A DNA stretch of 64,000 nt from Candidatus Aminicenantota bacterium (GCA_017999365.1 JAGNLW010000002.1:367348-431347); one strand, 5' to 3'; counted from the first letter of the stretch, positions 39,485 through 51,617 are shown. A program made the numbers and translations. The notes: generated by a model from the letters alone, not told the origin.

Positions 39485-40573
39485 TTAGACGAGTTTCCGG
39501 CCGCCCTTCTTCCGTTTGAGGACTTCGACGACCTCCCGGACCCGCTGGTCGAGCGGGACGGGGCAGACGAGCAGGGCGTCCCCGGCCTCGACGACGACGA
39601 GGTCGCGGACGCCGACGAGGACCGTCAGCCGCCCGGGGTTCCAGACGAGGCAGCCCTCGGCGTCGAGGGCCAGGGTCTCGCCGCGGGCGGCGTTTCCGGC
39701 CCGGTCCCGGGGCCAGACCTCGAGGAGCGTGGACCAGGCCCCGACGTCCGACCAGCCGAAATCGCCGTCGGCGACGAGGACGCCGCCGGCCTTCTCCATC
39801 AGGGCGTAGTCGATCGACAGGGCCGGGACGCGGGAGAAGGCGGCCGCGAGGCGGGCGGCGCTCCCGGAGCGCAGGGCCGCCAGGAGGCCGTTCCAGGCCG
39901 GCACGAGCTCAGGGGCGAAGGCCTCGAGCTTGGCGGCGAAGACGCCGGCCCGCCACAGGAACATCCCCGAGTTCCAGGCGTATCCGCCGGCGGCGAGATA
40001 CTTCCTGGCCAGGGCCGGGCCGGGCTTCTCCTTGAAGGCCAGGACCGGATAAAAGGAGGTCCCGGCGATCCTCCGCCCTCTTTTCCGATCGTGGCGGATG
40101 TAACCGTAACCCGTGGCCGGGTGGGTCGGCGGGATGCCGAAGGTCACCAGGACGGGCTCCCGGGCCGCGGCTTCGGCGCCGGCGGCGAGGACGCGCCGGA
40201 AGCGGGCCTCGTCGCGGACGAGGTGGTCGGCGGGGAGCACGGCCACGACCGCCTCGGGATCCTCCAGCCAGATCCGGGCCGTGGCCAGCATCAGGGCCGG
40301 GGCCGTGTTGCGGGCCCGGGGCTCGACCAGGAAAGCGTTCTTCGGCAGGCGCGGCAGGAGACGGCGCGCCGCGCGCGTCCGGGCGGCGTCGGCGACGACG
40401 AGGACCTTCTTCTCGGGCACGAGCGGTCGGACGCGCCGCACCGTCTGGACGAGCATGGGCTCGCGCCCGGTGATGGGCAGGAACTGCTTGGGCCGGCCTT
40501 CGCGGCCGAGTGGCCAGAACCGGGTGCCGCTGCCGCCGGCCAGGACGACGGCCCGGACGTCCGGCTTGCTCAT
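39485..40573 (-). CDS. manC: Mannose-1-phosphate guanylyltransferase
   Basis: A 362-residue nucleotidyltransferase that makes GDP-mannose from mannose-1-phosphate and GTP. The pyrophosphorylase signature is VVLAGGSGTRFWPLGREGRPKQFLPI, with VLPADHLV, GYGYIRH, FKEKPG and GYAWNSGMFLW as further family motifs. It is the short form, without the C-terminal phosphomannose isomerase cupin. The ATG overlaps the stop of the phosphomannomutase gene, so the two steps are coupled. GDP-mannose would feed glycan or O-antigen synthesis. Confidence 0.94.
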   Translation of the reverse strand: MSKPDVRAVVLAGGSGTRFWPLGREGRPKQFLPITGREPMLVQTVRRVRPLVPEKKVLVVADAARTRAARRLLPRLPKNAFLVEPRARNTAPALMLATARIWLEDPEAVVAVLPADHLVRDEARFRRVLAAGAEAAAREPVLVTFGIPPTHPATGYGYIRHDRKRGRRIAGTSFYPVLAFKEKPGPALARKYLAAGGYAWNSGMFLWRAGVFAAKLEAFAPELVPAWNGLLAALRSGSAARLAAAFSRVPALSIDYALMEKAGGVLVADGDFGWSDVGAWSTLLEVWPRDRAGNAARGETLALDAEGCLVWNPGRLTVLVGVRDLVVVEAGDALLVCPVPLDQRVREVVEVLKRKKGGRKLV

Positions 40574-41937
40574 GCCGTCCCGAGCCGGTTGATGACCTGT
40601 TGGAGGACGCCCCGGACGTCCGCCTGGATGGCGGCCAGGTCGGCCTCGGTGTCGGCCTCGAACCGCAGGACGATGACGGCCTGGGTGTTCGAGGCCCGGA
40701 CCAGCCCCCAGCCCTTCGGGTAGACGGCCCGCACGCCGTCGATGTCGATGACCGGTCCGCGGGCGGCCAACTCGCGGCGGACCTCGTCGACGATCTTGAA
40801 CTTGACCTCGTCGGAGGCGTAGATGCGGATCTCGGGCGTCGCGAAGGTCTTGGGCAGGTCGGCCATCAGGGCCGAGAGCTTCCGTCCCGACCGGGACAGG
40901 ATCTCGATGAGGCGGGCCGAGGCGTAGATGGCGTCGTCGAAACCGAACCAGCGGTCGTTGAAGAAGATGTGCCCGCTCATCTCGCCGGCCAGCGGGGCGT
41001 TCTCCTCGCGGATCTTCTTCTTGATCAAGGAGTGGCCCGTCCGCCACATGACCGGCTTGCCGCCGAGGCGGGCGATCTCGTCGTACAGGACCTTGGAGGC
41101 CTTGACCTCGGAGATGACCGCCGCGCCGGGCCGGGCGGGCAGGATGTCGCGGGCGAAGACGACCAGGAGCTGGTCGCCCCAGACGATGCGGCCCGCGTCG
41201 TCGACCACGCCGATGCGGTCGGCGTCGCCGTCGTAGCCGATGCCCAGCTCGGCCCCGGTCTCGCGGACGCGGGCCACGAGCTTCTCCATGGCCTCGGGCA
41301 GGGTCGGGTCGGGGTGGTGGTTGGGGAAGCGCCCGTCCGGCTCGCAGAACAGCTCGACGACCTCGGCCCCCATCCGCCGGAAGAGGGGCGCGGCCACCAC
41401 GCCGCCGGTGCCGTTGCCGGCGTCGACGACGACCTTGACCGGACGCTCGAAGCGGACGTTCGCGGCGACATAGTCGTGGTAGGCCGGGACGACGTCGAGC
41501 GTCTCCCGCCGGCCCTGGCCGCGCGGGAAGACGCCCTTGCGGACGATCTCGTAGAGGGCCTGGATGGTCTTGCCGTACAGGGTCTCGGTGCCCGACATCA
41601 TCTTGAAGCCGTTGTGCTCGGGCGGGTTGTGCGAGCCCGTGATCATGACCCCGGCCGGGAGCTTGCCGTGGAAGACCGAGAAGTAGAGGAGCGGCGTGGG
41701 CACGACCCCGATGTCGGCGACGTCGCAGCCCGTCGACAGGATGCCCCGGACGAGGGCCTGCGAGAACGCGGGCGAGCTCAGGCGGACGTCCCGACCGACG
41801 GCGACCTTGGCCTGGCCGCGCCCGAGGAAGTAGGCGGCCATGGCCCGGCCGAGGGTCTCGACCGTGCCCTCGTCGAGGTCCTGGCCGACGATGCCGCGGA
41901 TGTCGTATTCCCGGAAGATCTTGGGATTGATGTCCAC
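40570..41937 (-). CDS. manB: Phosphomannomutase/phosphoglucomutase
   Basis: A 455-residue alpha-D-phosphohexomutase. The phosphoserine loop is VMITGSHNPPEHNGFK, the Mg-binding loop is GIGYDGDADRIGVVD, the sugar-binding loop includes GEMSGHIFFNDRWFGFDDA and the C-terminal phosphate-binding loop is VRASNTQAVIVLRFEA. These match bacterial AlgC/ManB-type enzymes. The GTG at 41937 is chosen as start because AAGGAGG lies 6 nt before it, followed by DINPKIFREYDIRGIVG. It overlaps manC by four bases and is 22 nt after pyrG. Confidence 0.95.
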   Translation of the reverse strand: MDINPKIFREYDIRGIVGQDLDEGTVETLGRAMAAYFLGRGQAKVAVGRDVRLSSPAFSQALVRGILSTGCDVADIGVVPTPLLYFSVFHGKLPAGVMITGSHNPPEHNGFKMMSGTETLYGKTIQALYEIVRKGVFPRGQGRRETLDVVPAYHDYVAANVRFERPVKVVVDAGNGTGGVVAAPLFRRMGAEVVELFCEPDGRFPNHHPDPTLPEAMEKLVARVRETGAELGIGYDGDADRIGVVDDAGRIVWGDQLLVVFARDILPARPGAAVISEVKASKVLYDEIARLGGKPVMWRTGHSLIKKKIREENAPLAGEMSGHIFFNDRWFGFDDAIYASARLIEILSRSGRKLSALMADLPKTFATPEIRIYASDEVKFKIVDEVRRELAARGPVIDIDGVRAVYPKGWGLVRASNTQAVIVLRFEADTEADLAAIQADVRGVLQQVINRLGTA

Positions 41938-41959
41938 CGTCGTCCTCCTTGACCGGGAA

Positions 41960-43585
<1,626 letters not shown>

Positions 43586-43615
43586 GGGACTCGCATTCCG
43601 GATTTTTTCCTCCCG

Positions 43616-43644
43616 ATTATAACCCTCGGGAGCGCCGCACTCAA
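43616..43644 (-). promoter_or_regulatory. pyrG promoter with inverted repeat over the -10 box
   Basis: TTGAGT (43644-43639) and TATAAT (43621-43616), minus strand, 17 bp apart. CTCCCGA (43610-43616) and its complement TCGGGAG (43626-43632) flank the -10. Transcription would begin near 43609, inside an A-rich stretch ahead of pyrG. Confidence 0.7.
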
Positions 43645-43689
43645 GCGGAGAATGACGGTCGCCGCGGCGGTCGCGGCCGGCGGCGAAGG

Positions 43690-44079
43690 TCAGGCCGCGG
43701 CGGTGTCATCGGGCCGGGCCGCGGGCCCGGGCCCGCCCTTGGTCTGGCAGGTCGCTTCGAGGTAGGCGCCCTCTTCGACGACCAGGACGGGCGCCAGGAC
43801 GGTGCCGTAGACGCGGCCCTTGTCGTGGACCTCGATCCGCTCCGAGGCTTCGAGGGTGCCGCGGATCTCGCCGTTGACGACGAGCTGGCCGACCTTGACG
43901 TCGGCCTCGACCTTGCCCCGCTCGCCCACGACGAGCAGGGAGTCCGAATGGATGGTCCCCTTGAAGTGGCCCTCGATGCGGAACGAGCCCTTGAAGGTCA
44001 GCTCGCCCTTGAACTCCGATTCCACGTCGATGAGGCCGGCCAGCCTGGTCTCGTTCAGTTCCCGGGGCTTGTCTTTCAT
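43690..44079 (-). CDS. Bactofilin
   Basis: A 129-residue polymer-forming cytoskeletal protein (DUF583). The core repeats short beta strands with hydrophobic-glycine spacing, [57 protein letters not shown] and [17 protein letters not shown], which fold into a right-handed beta helix. The basic N-terminus and flexible C-terminus are also typical. Its ATG overlaps the parB stop (ATGA). Bactofilins in Myxococcus and Caulobacter help to position ParAB or cell-wall enzymes, so coupling to parAB fits a role in chromosome or envelope organisation. Confidence 0.92.
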   Translation of the reverse strand: MKDKPRELNETRLAGLIDVESEFKGELTFKGSFRIEGHFKGTIHSDSLLVVGERGKVEADVKVGQLVVNGEIRGTLEASERIEVHDKGRVYGTVLAPVLVVEEGAYLEATCQTKGGPGPAARPDDTAAA

Positions 44080-44924
44080 GCGTTCGCTCCTTTGATCCGG
44101 TCGTAGATGCGGTTGAGATCGTCGAGGGAAAAATAGAAGATCTTGACCACGCCCTTGTTGCGGCTGCCGGCGACGACGACCTTGGTCCCCAGCGTCTTGA
44201 GCATCTCCTCCTGCAGGGCGTGGAGGTCCGGGTCGGCCAGGCTGCGTTGGGCCCGCGGCGCCTTCTTCTTGAGCTTGTTCACCAGGGCCTCGGTATTGCG
44301 GACCGAGAGGCTCCGGTCGATGACCTGGCGGCAGGCATAGAGCTGGGTGGCCGTGTCCTCGAGGGCCAGCAGGGCCCTGGCGTGGCCCATCGAAAGGTCC
44401 CCGTCGGCGAGACGGTCCTGGATCTCGCGGGGCAGCTTGAGGAGGCGCAGGTAGTTCGTGACCGAGCTGCGGTCCTTGCCGACCTTGTCGGCCAGCTCGT
44501 GCTGGGCGTAGCCGTGCTCGTCGATGAGGCGCTGGTAGGCCTGGGCGATCTCCAGGGCGTTGAGCTCCTCGCGATGGATGTTCTCGATGAGGGAGACCTC
44601 GAGCTGCTTGTCCTTGGGGATGTTGCGGATGAGAACGGGGACCTTGCGCAGGCCCGCCTTCTGGGCGGCCCGCCAGCGCCTCTCCCCGACGATGATCTTG
44701 TAGTGGTCGTCCTCCGGGACGACGATGACCGGTTGCACGATGCCCGTCTCCTTGATGGACTGGGCCAATTCCTCGATCGTTTGGTCGTCGAACTTGGTCC
44801 GCGGTTGAAACGGGTTCGGGCGGACGTCCTCGACGTCGAGCTCGGCGAAGCGCTCGTCCTTGAGAATGCTGAACTCCTCCGGGATGAACGCGCCCAGACC
44901 TTTTCCCAGGGCTTTCTTGCTCAT
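44076..44924 (-). CDS. parB: Chromosome partitioning protein ParB
   Basis: A 282-residue ParB/Spo0J. The N-terminal CTPase domain has [35 protein letters not shown] and the signature [12 protein letters not shown]. The central helix-turn-helix region is [45 protein letters not shown]-terminal dimer segment ends [19 protein letters not shown]. It binds parS, of which a near-consensus copy lies at 45687-45702, and loads SMC. Start overlaps the parA stop by four bases. Confidence 0.96.
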   Translation of the reverse strand: MSKKALGKGLGAFIPEEFSILKDERFAELDVEDVRPNPFQPRTKFDDQTIEELAQSIKETGIVQPVIVVPEDDHYKIIVGERRWRAAQKAGLRKVPVLIRNIPKDKQLEVSLIENIHREELNALEIAQAYQRLIDEHGYAQHELADKVGKDRSSVTNYLRLLKLPREIQDRLADGDLSMGHARALLALEDTATQLYACRQVIDRSLSVRNTEALVNKLKKKAPRAQRSLADPDLHALQEEMLKTLGTKVVVAGSRNKGVVKIFYFSLDDLNRIYDRIKGANA

Positions 44925-45676
44925 CGGCGAATGATCTCCTCGGCCAGATTGAGATAGGCCTCCGCCCCCTTCGATTTGACGTCGTAGAGGACGACGGGCT
45001 TGCCGAAGCTGGGGGCCTCGGCCAGCCGGACGCTGCGGGGCACGACGGTCTCGAACAGGATGTGCTTGAGCGACTTGCGGATCTCCTCGGCGACCTGTTT
45101 GGAGAGGTTGGTCCGCTCGTCGTACATGGTCAGGAGGATGCCTTCGATGGCCAGCTTGGGATTGAAATAGGTCCGAACGGTCTCCAGGGTCTGGAAAAGG
45201 TCGGGGATGCCTTCCATGCAGAAGAACTCGGTTTGGACCGGGATGATCAGCGAGTCGGCCGCGGACAGGGCGTTGATGGTCAGGAAGCTCAGGGAAGGCG
45301 GGCAGTCGATGAGGATGTAATTGAAGAAGCGGCGGGCCTTCTCGACGGCTTCGACCAAACGCTTCTCGCGCCGTTCCGCCGGGTAGAGTTCGGCCTCGAC
45401 CCCGGCCAGCTCGGGCGAGCAGGGGCAGAGATAGAAATTGTCGAGCTCGGTCCCCAGGATGCAGTCCATGAGGTCCCGGCCGTTCATCATGGCCTGGTAG
45501 ATCCCCTTGCCCGGCTCCTTGGGCTTGGCCAAGCCCAGGGTCGACATGCCTTGGGGGTCGAGATCGATGAGGAGTGTCCGCCTGCCTTTCATGGCCAGGC
45601 TAGCGGCCAGATTGATGGCCGAGGTCGTTTTTCCGACCCCGCCCTTTTGGTTGGCGATGGCGATGACCTTATTCAT
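44921..45676 (-). CDS. parA: Chromosome partitioning ATPase ParA/Soj
   Basis: A 251-residue ParA. The deviant Walker A is [20 protein letters not shown], switch I region [16 protein letters not shown], Walker [34 protein letters not shown]. It drives ParB-origin segregation along the nucleoid. The ATG at 45676 is chosen (AGGA 7 nt before). A GTG at 45694, inside the parS site, would add six residues. The gene begins within the last bases of mnmG (8-bp overlap). The usual neighbour rsmG is missing from this position. Confidence 0.96.
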   Translation of the reverse strand: MNKVIAIANQKGGVGKTTSAINLAASLAMKGRRTLLIDLDPQGMSTLGLAKPKEPGKGIYQAMMNGRDLMDCILGTELDNFYLCPCSPELAGVEAELYPAERREKRLVEAVEKARRFFNYILIDCPPSLSFLTINALSAADSLIIPVQTEFFCMEGIPDLFQTLETVRTYFNPKLAIEGILLTMYDERTNLSKQVAEEIRKSLKHILFETVVPRSVRLAEAPSFGKPVVLYDVKSKGAEAYLNLAEEIIRR

Positions 45677-47546
45677 CGTCCCGTCCTGTTTCACGTGGAA
45701 CGGACACCCTCGTTAGGCGCCCTTTCCTCCGGATCTCGAGGTGCAGACCGAGGCTCTGGACCGCCGCGGGGGTCACGCCGGGGAGGCGGCGGGCCGCGCC
45801 CAAGGTGGCCGGCCTTCTCTTCTCGAGCTTCTCGACGGCCTCCCGGGTCAGGCCGGCGACGGCCCGGAAATCCAAATCCTTCGGAATGGCCGTCGCGTCG
45901 GTCTTCATGGCCCTGGCGTTCTCCCGGTCCTGCTTCCTGATATATCCCTCGTATTTCGTTTCCGATTCGATCGCTCTCGTCTCTTCGTCGCTCAGACTGA
46001 ACGGGAATCGTCCCCATTCTAACACATCCGCCAGGCCGATTTCAGGCTTTTTCAAATGATCGAACCGGCTCACCCGGTCTCCCGACGGCGTCTTGATACG
46101 GTCCTGTTTCAGGTACGATACGACCTCCGAGATCCGCTGCCGGCGGGCCAGGAACTCCTCCCAGCCCCCGTCGCCCACGAGACCCAGTTCTCGGCCGTAA
46201 GGCATCAGGCGGCGGTCGGCGTTGTCGATCCGGAGATGAAGCCGGGCCTCGGCCCGGGACGTGAACAGGCGATAGGGCTCCTCGACGCCCGTCCCGACCA
46301 GGTCGTCGATGAGGACGCCGATATAGGCTTCTTCCCGGCCGAGAACGAAGGCCGCCTTCTTCCTGACGGCCAGGGCGGCGTTGATCCCGGCCATGAGGCC
46401 CTGGGCGGCGGCTTCCTCGTAACCCGAGGTGCCGTTGATCTGGCCGGCCAGATAGAGCCGGTCGATCCGTCGCGTCTCGAGCGTCGGCTTAAGCTCGGTG
46501 GGGGAGACGGCGTCGTATTCGATGCCGTAGGCCGGCCTGAGGACCTTGGCCCCGTCGAGCCCCGGGACGGTCGCCAGGAACGCTCTTTGGACCTCGTACG
46601 GCAGGCTCGAGGACAGGCCGTTGACGTAGATCTCGGTCGTCCCCAGGCCTTCCGGCTCGAGAAAGAACTGATGGCGCGCCCGCTGGGGGAACTTGACCAC
46701 CTTGTCCTCGATGGACGGGCAGTAGCGCGGCCCGACGCCCTTGATGCGCCCGCTGTACAAAGGCGATCGATCCAGGTTCCGGCGGATGACGTCGTGGGTT
46801 TCCGGATTGGTGTAGCCGAGATGGCAGAGGACCTTGTTCTCGAGGCGGCCGCGGGTCCGGTAGGAGAACGGAACGGGCTCCTCGTCCCCCGGCTGAGGCG
46901 AGAACCGCTCCCAGCCGATGGTGTCCCGGTCGAGGCGCATCGGGGTCCCGGTCTTCAGGCGCAGGACCCTCAAGCCGAGCGCCTTGAGCTGCTCGGCGAG
47001 ATCGACCGAGGGCGGCTCGTTGGCCCTGCCGGCCGGATAGCTGCTGAGGCCGATGTGGATGACGCCGTTGAGGAAGGTCCCGGGCGTCAGGACGACCGCT
47101 TTGGCCTTGAGGACGGTCCCGTCGAGGGTCCGGACTCCCCTGGCCCGTCCGCCCGAGACCAGGACCTCCGCGACGATGCCTTGAAAGACGGTCAGGCGGG
47201 GCGTCTCCTCGAGAAGGCGCTTCATGGCCAGCCGGTAGGCGGCCTTGTCGCACTGGGCCCGGGGGGCCTGGACCGCCCCGCCCCGGCTGCGGTTGAGGAG
47301 CCGGAACTGGATCCCGGTCCCGTCGGCCAGCGCGCCCATGAGGCCGCCCAGGGCGTCGATCTCGCGGACGAGATGGCCCTTGGCCAGGCCGCCGATGGCC
47401 GGATTGCAGGACATCTGGGCGATCGTCTCGAGGTGGATGGTGACCAGGCAGGTCTCGAGGCCCATGGCCGCGGCCGCGGCGGCGGCCTCGCAGCCGGCGT
47501 GCCCGGCCCCGACGACCACGACCTCGAAATCGCTCCCTCGGGACAT
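45669..47546 (-). CDS. mnmG: tRNA uridine-5-carboxymethylaminomethyl modification enzyme MnmG
   Basis: A 625-residue FAD enzyme that with MnmE modifies U34 of certain tRNAs. The N-terminal dinucleotide-binding motif is [21 protein letters not shown], with further segments [23 protein letters not shown], the [11 protein letters not shown] site and a C-terminal MnmE-interacting helical domain ([24 protein letters not shown]). The ATG is at 47546. Its last codons contain the parS site and overlap parA. It lies 13 bp after mnmE, whose product is its partner. Confidence 0.97.
   Translation of the reverse strand: MSRGSDFEVVVVGAGHAGCEAAAAAAAMGLETCLVTIHLETIAQMSCNPAIGGLAKGHLVREIDALGGLMGALADGTGIQFRLLNRSRGGAVQAPRAQCDKAAYRLAMKRLLEETPRLTVFQGIVAEVLVSGGRARGVRTLDGTVLKAKAVVLTPGTFLNGVIHIGLSSYPAGRANEPPSVDLAEQLKALGLRVLRLKTGTPMRLDRDTIGWERFSPQPGDEEPVPFSYRTRGRLENKVLCHLGYTNPETHDVIRRNLDRSPLYSGRIKGVGPRYCPSIEDKVVKFPQRARHQFFLEPEGLGTTEIYVNGLSSSLPYEVQRAFLATVPGLDGAKVLRPAYGIEYDAVSPTELKPTLETRRIDRLYLAGQINGTSGYEEAAAQGLMAGINAALAVRKKAAFVLGREEAYIGVLIDDLVGTGVEEPYRLFTSRAEARLHLRIDNADRRLMPYGRELGLVGDGGWEEFLARRQRISEVVSYLKQDRIKTPSGDRVSRFDHLKKPEIGLADVLEWGRFPFSLSDEETRAIESETKYEGYIRKQDRENARAMKTDATAIPKDLDFRAVAGLTREAVEKLEKRRPATLGAARRLPGVTPAAVQSLGLHLEIRRKGRLTRVSVPRETGRDDE
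45687..45702. promoter_or_regulatory. parS-like site
   Basis: TGTTTCACGTGGAACG matches the 16-bp consensus TGTTTCACGTGAAACA at 14 positions. It lies within the 3' end of mnmG, just upstream of parA. It is a likely ParB loading site close to the replication origin. Confidence 0.85.
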
Positions 47547-47559
47547 GCCTGTGTTTCCC

Positions 47560-48930
47560 CTATTTCCCGACGCAGAAGCGGCCGAAGATGTCCTCGAGGA
47601 CCTCGTCCATCCGGACTTCCCCGGTCATCTCCCCGACGAGACGCAGGGCGGCCCTGACCTCCTCGGCGTAGACCTCGCCGGAATGTCCCTCGTCGAGGAG
47701 GCGCCCGGCGCTCTCGAGGCGCTCCCGGATGCCCCGGAGGCCGTCCCTCTGGCGGGCGTGGAGGACGACCTCTTCGGCCTGCTCGGTCCCCGGCAGGAAG
47801 GACGACCGGATGGCGGCCCGCAGCCCGTCGATGTTCGTGCCCCTCAGGGCCGAGACTTCGACGACGGGGGCCGGGCCGGCCAGGCGTCGCGCGGCGGACG
47901 CGTCGAGCTTCCGGGCCAGGTCGGTCTTGTTCAGGACGACGAGGACTTTCTTGCGGGCGTACCTCCGGACGATCTCCCGGTCGGCCGGTGCCGCCTGGCG
48001 CGAGGCGTCGAGGACGATCAGGACGCCGTCGGCGTCGCGGGCGATCCTACGGCCCCGGGCGATCCCGGTCCTCTCGACGGGATGGGCGGCCCGGCCCAGC
48101 CCGGCCATGTCGACCAGGTGGACGACGATGCCGTCGATGACGACCCGTTCCCGGAGGAAATCGCGCGTCGTCCCGGGGTAAGGCGTGACGATGGCCCGGT
48201 CCTCCTCGAGGAGGGCGTTGAACAGGGTCGACTTGCCGACGTTCGTCCGGCCCGCGATGGCCAGGGTGACGCCTTCGCCGATGGCCCGGCCGGCCTCGAA
48301 TCCCGAGGCCAGGCGTCCGGCCTCGGCGGCCAGGGCGGCCAGGGCCTTACGATCGGCGGCGGCGCTCGTCCTGAGCCCTTCCTCGGGGAATTCGAGGCCG
48401 GCCTCGACGCGGGCCAGCAGGGACACCAGGCGGGCCCTGAGCTTGCCGACGCGCCGGGACAGGCTGCCGCCGAGCTGGCGGGACGAGACGCGGGCCTGGG
48501 TCAGGGAGACGGAGCGGACGAGGTCGTCGACGGCCTGCGCCTGGATCATATCCAGGCGGCCGTTGAGGTAGGCCCGCAGGGTGAACTCGCCGGGCCCGGC
48601 CAAGCGGGCCCCGGCGCGCGTCCCCAGGAGCAGGACGGCCTCGAGAACGGCCGGGCTGCCGTGGACGCTGATCTCGACGACGTCCTCGCGCGTGTACGAC
48701 CGGGGGGATTTGAAATAGGTCAGGAAGGCCTCGTCGAGGGCCGGGCCGCCGTCGGGATCGCGAACGGCGCCGAAGACCGGCCGCCGGGCCGGGAAAGACT
48801 TGCCCGTCCTCTCCTTGGCCGCGAAGATCCGCCCGGCCACCCGGAGCGCCTCGCGCCCGCTGACGCGGACGACGCCCAGGCCGCCGAAGCCCGGCGGCGT
48901 GGCCACGGCGATGATGGTGTCTTCGAGCAT
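47560..48930 (-). CDS. mnmE: tRNA modification GTPase MnmE
   Basis: A 456-residue GTPase partner of MnmG. The N-terminal folate-binding domain begins with [22 protein letters not shown]. The G domain has [15 protein letters not shown] (G1), PGTTRDFL (G2), DMAGLG-type G3 and NKTD (G4). The C-terminal helical domain ends with FCVGK, the variant of the conserved C-I/V-GK motif whose cysteine is needed for activity. The ATG at 48930 is preferred; a GTG at 48948 would add six residues. It is followed by mnmG. Confidence 0.96.
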   Translation of the reverse strand: MLEDTIIAVATPPGFGGLGVVRVSGREALRVAGRIFAAKERTGKSFPARRPVFGAVRDPDGGPALDEAFLTYFKSPRSYTREDVVEISVHGSPAVLEAVLLLGTRAGARLAGPGEFTLRAYLNGRLDMIQAQAVDDLVRSVSLTQARVSSRQLGGSLSRRVGKLRARLVSLLARVEAGLEFPEEGLRTSAAADRKALAALAAEAGRLASGFEAGRAIGEGVTLAIAGRTNVGKSTLFNALLEEDRAIVTPYPGTTRDFLRERVVIDGIVVHLVDMAGLGRAAHPVERTGIARGRRIARDADGVLIVLDASRQAAPADREIVRRYARKKVLVVLNKTDLARKLDASAARRLAGPAPVVEVSALRGTNIDGLRAAIRSSFLPGTEQAEEVVLHARQRDGLRGIRERLESAGRLLDEGHSGEVYAEEVRAALRLVGEMTGEVRMDEVLEDIFGRFCVGK

Positions 48931-49007
48931 GGGCGCGCGTTCCGGCACCCCATTCTAGATGACCGCCCCCTGAATGACAAGCGAACGGAGGCGGCCGCGA
49001 ACCCGGA

Positions 49008-49206
49008 GGGCCGAGGGGCGTCGTCGGAGTGAGCATTGCGGTGATTTAGCCGTTCCGGAGACGGACGAGGGAAGTTTCCCTGGAAACCGACAAAACGTGT
49101 TTGAGCGAGGCGTAGCGCACGCCGAGCGAGTCGTTTTGGCGCTGAGGCTGTCGAACGGAACGGCGTAAAAAATCACCGCAGCGAACGAAGACGACCCCCG
49201 AGGCCC
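49008..49206. repeat. Imperfect 200-bp palindrome between jag and mnmE
   Basis: The outer ~50 bp of both ends are near inverted copies of one another. For example TGCGGTGATTTAGCCGTTCC (49037-49056) pairs with GGAACGGCGTAAAAAATCACCGCA (49157-49180) apart from a short insert, and outer blocks GTCGTC and GGGCC also pair. Inner arms include CAAAACG / CGTTTTG. The central 60 bp are weakly structured. It could be a MITE-like element or a large RNA hairpin inside the ribosomal protein operon. No open frame is credible. Confidence 0.75.
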
Positions 49207-49219
49207 TCCTCGCGGCGGG

Positions 49220-49861
49220 CTAGCGGGGGACGCGGAAGACCTTGACCTTCTTCAGGAACCCGTCTCCCAGGCTCTCGCTGGTGACCCCGGCCGTCTCGTT
49301 GGCGACGATGTGGACGATGCGCCGCTCGTACGGGTTCATGAGCTCCAGGACCTCGTCGCGCCCCGACTCCGAGACCTGGCGGGCGACGCGCTGAGCGTAG
49401 TCCCGGAGCTTCTTCTCTTTGCGCTTGCGGTAGAACTCGCAGTCGACCTGGACCTTGACCTTCGAAAGCTTGTTGAGGACGTGCTGGATGGCCAGCAGCA
49501 GGGCGCCGTCGTTGCGCAGGAGCACGGTCTTGTCGGGGCCGTCGAAGATGACGAAGACGATGTCGGGCCGCTTTTTGACGTGGAAGGTCAGCTCGAGCGG
49601 GAAGACCTCCAGGAACTTCTCCAGGAAGTTCTCGACGGCGCCGTCGAGGCCCTCGTCCTTGGGCCAGGCCCGGATGACGATCTCCTTGCTGCCGAACAGG
49701 CGCGTCTTCTCGGTGACGATCTCGTAATTGAACTTCTCGCGGGGCAGCTTCAGCCGGTGCTCGGCCAGGCTGATGGCATCCTCGAGGTTCGGTCCCTTGT
49801 ATTCCGGCCGTTCGTCGGCCGCCGGTCCGTTGACGGTCTTATTTTCGTTTTCCATGGGCAT
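49220..49861 (-). CDS. jag: Jag/SpoIIIJ-associated RNA-binding protein (KhpB)
   Basis: A 213-residue protein of the Jag family. It has an N-terminal Jag_N-like segment (NLEDAISLAEHRLKLPREKFNYEIV), a KH-type region (PDIVFVIFDGPDKTVLLRNDGALLLAIQHVLNKL) and a C-terminal R3H domain (RDYAQRVARQVSESG...LMNPYERRIVHIVANE). It binds RNA and is coupled to YidC: its start lies inside the end of yidC (23-bp overlap). The first ATG (49861) or the ATG at 49855 may be used. It is followed by the palindromic spacer and mnmE. Confidence 0.93.
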   Translation of the reverse strand: MPMENENKTVNGPAADERPEYKGPNLEDAISLAEHRLKLPREKFNYEIVTEKTRLFGSKEIVIRAWPKDEGLDGAVENFLEKFLEVFPLELTFHVKKRPDIVFVIFDGPDKTVLLRNDGALLLAIQHVLNKLSKVKVQVDCEFYRKRKEKKLRDYAQRVARQVSESGRDEVLELMNPYERRIVHIVANETAGVTSESLGDGFLKKVKVFRVPR

Positions 49862-51617
49862 CTTTCTTGTGGCGGGCCATCATGTGGTTGATGAGGGCCT
49901 GCTGGCCGATCTGGAGGACGTTGGTCGTCAGCCAATAGAGGACCAGGCCGCTCTGGGCCGAGACGAAGAAGAAGGTCATGATGAAGGGCATGATGAGCAT
50001 CATCTTGGCCTGGGTCGGGTCGGCCGAGGTCGGGGTCATCTTCTGGGTGATGAACTGGGTCCCGCCCATCAGGATGGGCAGGGCGAAGGTCTTGTCGCGG
50101 ACGGATAAGTCGCTGATCCAAAAGGGGATGAACGGGCTGTTGCGAAACTCGATGGCTGTGGCCAGCATCTGGTAGACGGCCACGAAGACGGGCAGCTGGA
50201 TGAGCAGGGGCAGGCAGCCGCCGGCCGGATTGATGCCCTCCTCCTTGTAGAGGCGCATCATCTCCTCGTTCATCTGGCGCCGCTGCTCGATGTCGGTCTT
50301 GGACTTCTTGTACTTGGCCCGCAGGGCCTTGACCTTGGGCTGGAGCTCGGCCATCCGGGCCATCGACTTCGTCGAGCTGTAGGTCAGCGGAAAGAACAGG
50401 AGCTTGATGACGATGGTCAGCAGGATGATGGCCAGTCCCCAGTTGGGGACGACGCGGTAGCAGAGCTTGACGCCGGCCAGCATGATCTCGGCGATGGGCT
50501 TGAGGTTGAGGCCCAGGAACTTGCTGTAGCGGATGACGGCCTTGGTCCCGTGCCCGAACGCGACCAGAGCTTCGGATTCCTTCGGCCCGATATAGCCCAG
50601 GACCTTGGCGTTCGGGGCGGCCGGCGAGGAGGCTTGGACGGCCAGATAGAATCCGGCGCCGCCCTCCGCCGTCTCTTTGACGAACGCGGCTTGCCCGATG
50701 CGCCCGGGGAAGACGAACAGGGCCGTGAAATACTGGTCCTCGTAGGCGGCCCAGTTGGGCGCCGTCGGGGCGGCGAATTCGGGTTTGTAGCCCCGCTCCG
50801 CCAGCCGCTGCGGCCGCCCGTTGGCGTAGAAGACGGCGCCGGAGGCGGATGTGCCGCCCATCGTGGCGTTGCGGACCTTCTGTTCCTTCTCGGACATGCG
50901 CCCGATCCCCGGGCCCCAGAGGAATGACGAGGGCAGAAGGACGCCGTCCTTCCAGACCCGGATCTCGATCTCGATGGGGTAGACGCCGTCCCTGAACCGC
51001 AGGACCTTCTCGATCCGAACGGAGGCCCCGTCGGCGTAGGTGAAACGCAGTTCGCCGGTCCCGCCGGAGGGGACGTCGAGCACGTAGGCGACCTCGTCCT
51101 TGCGGGCGGAGGCGGCGTCGGGGGGGACGGTCACCGGCTCGAGATCGCTCTCCCAGACGTAATCCATGCCGTTCAGCCGCGCGCCCAGGGCGGGATCCTC
51201 GAGACTCACGGAGAAGGGGAAGGGCAGGCCGGGCTTGCCGGCCGCTTCGGGGACGAGCTCGAAGTCGGTCTTCTCGTAGCTCTTGTGCTTCTTGAGGGCC
51301 CAGCCCGTGAGCACGCCGCCTTTGTTGGACCACGTGGCCTCGTAAAGGCCGGTCTTTACGGTGATGGTCTCCCGCTTCTCGGCCGAGACGGGGACCTGAG
51401 CCGCAGCGGGGGCCGGAACGGCCGGCGCGGGCTCGGCCTCGACGGCCGGAGCCTGGACCTGGGTCGTCCCCGCCGCCCCCGGGCCCTGGACCGCGGCCGG
51501 CGCGGTCTCGGGAGCCGCCGGAACGGGGGCCGGCTTCTGGTTCCTGGCCAAGAAGGCCTGGAAGCCGAAGATGACCAGGAACGACAGCACGATGGCCAGG
51601 ACGAGGCGTTTTTCCAT
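49839..51617 (-). CDS. yidC: Membrane protein insertase YidC
   Basis: A 592-residue Gram-negative-type YidC. It has an N-terminal signal anchor (RLVLAIVLSFLVIFGFQAFLA), an Ala/Pro-rich linker, then a large periplasmic P1 domain (about residues 70-345). The conserved C-terminal insertase core begins near NWGLAIILLTIVIKLLFFPLTYSSTKSM and includes the cytoplasmic hairpin LKAKYK-like ALRAKYKKSKTDIEQR, followed by further helices ending at MARHKKD. The P1 domain shows that the organism has an outer membrane. It lies between yidD and jag in the rpmH operon. Confidence 0.97.
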   Translation of the reverse strand: MEKRLVLAIVLSFLVIFGFQAFLARNQKPAPVPAAPETAPAAVQGPGAAGTTQVQAPAVEAEPAPAVPAPAAAQVPVSAEKRETITVKTGLYEATWSNKGGVLTGWALKKHKSYEKTDFELVPEAAGKPGLPFPFSVSLEDPALGARLNGMDYVWESDLEPVTVPPDAASARKDEVAYVLDVPSGGTGELRFTYADGASVRIEKVLRFRDGVYPIEIEIRVWKDGVLLPSSFLWGPGIGRMSEKEQKVRNATMGGTSASGAVFYANGRPQRLAERGYKPEFAAPTAPNWAAYEDQYFTALFVFPGRIGQAAFVKETAEGGAGFYLAVQASSPAAPNAKVLGYIGPKESEALVAFGHGTKAVIRYSKFLGLNLKPIAEIMLAGVKLCYRVVPNWGLAIILLTIVIKLLFFPLTYSSTKSMARMAELQPKVKALRAKYKKSKTDIEQRRQMNEEMMRLYKEEGINPAGGCLPLLIQLPVFVAVYQMLATAIEFRNSPFIPFWISDLSVRDKTFALPILMGGTQFITQKMTPTSADPTQAKMMLIMPFIMTFFFVSAQSGLVLYWLTTNVLQIGQQALINHMMARHKKDAHGKRK

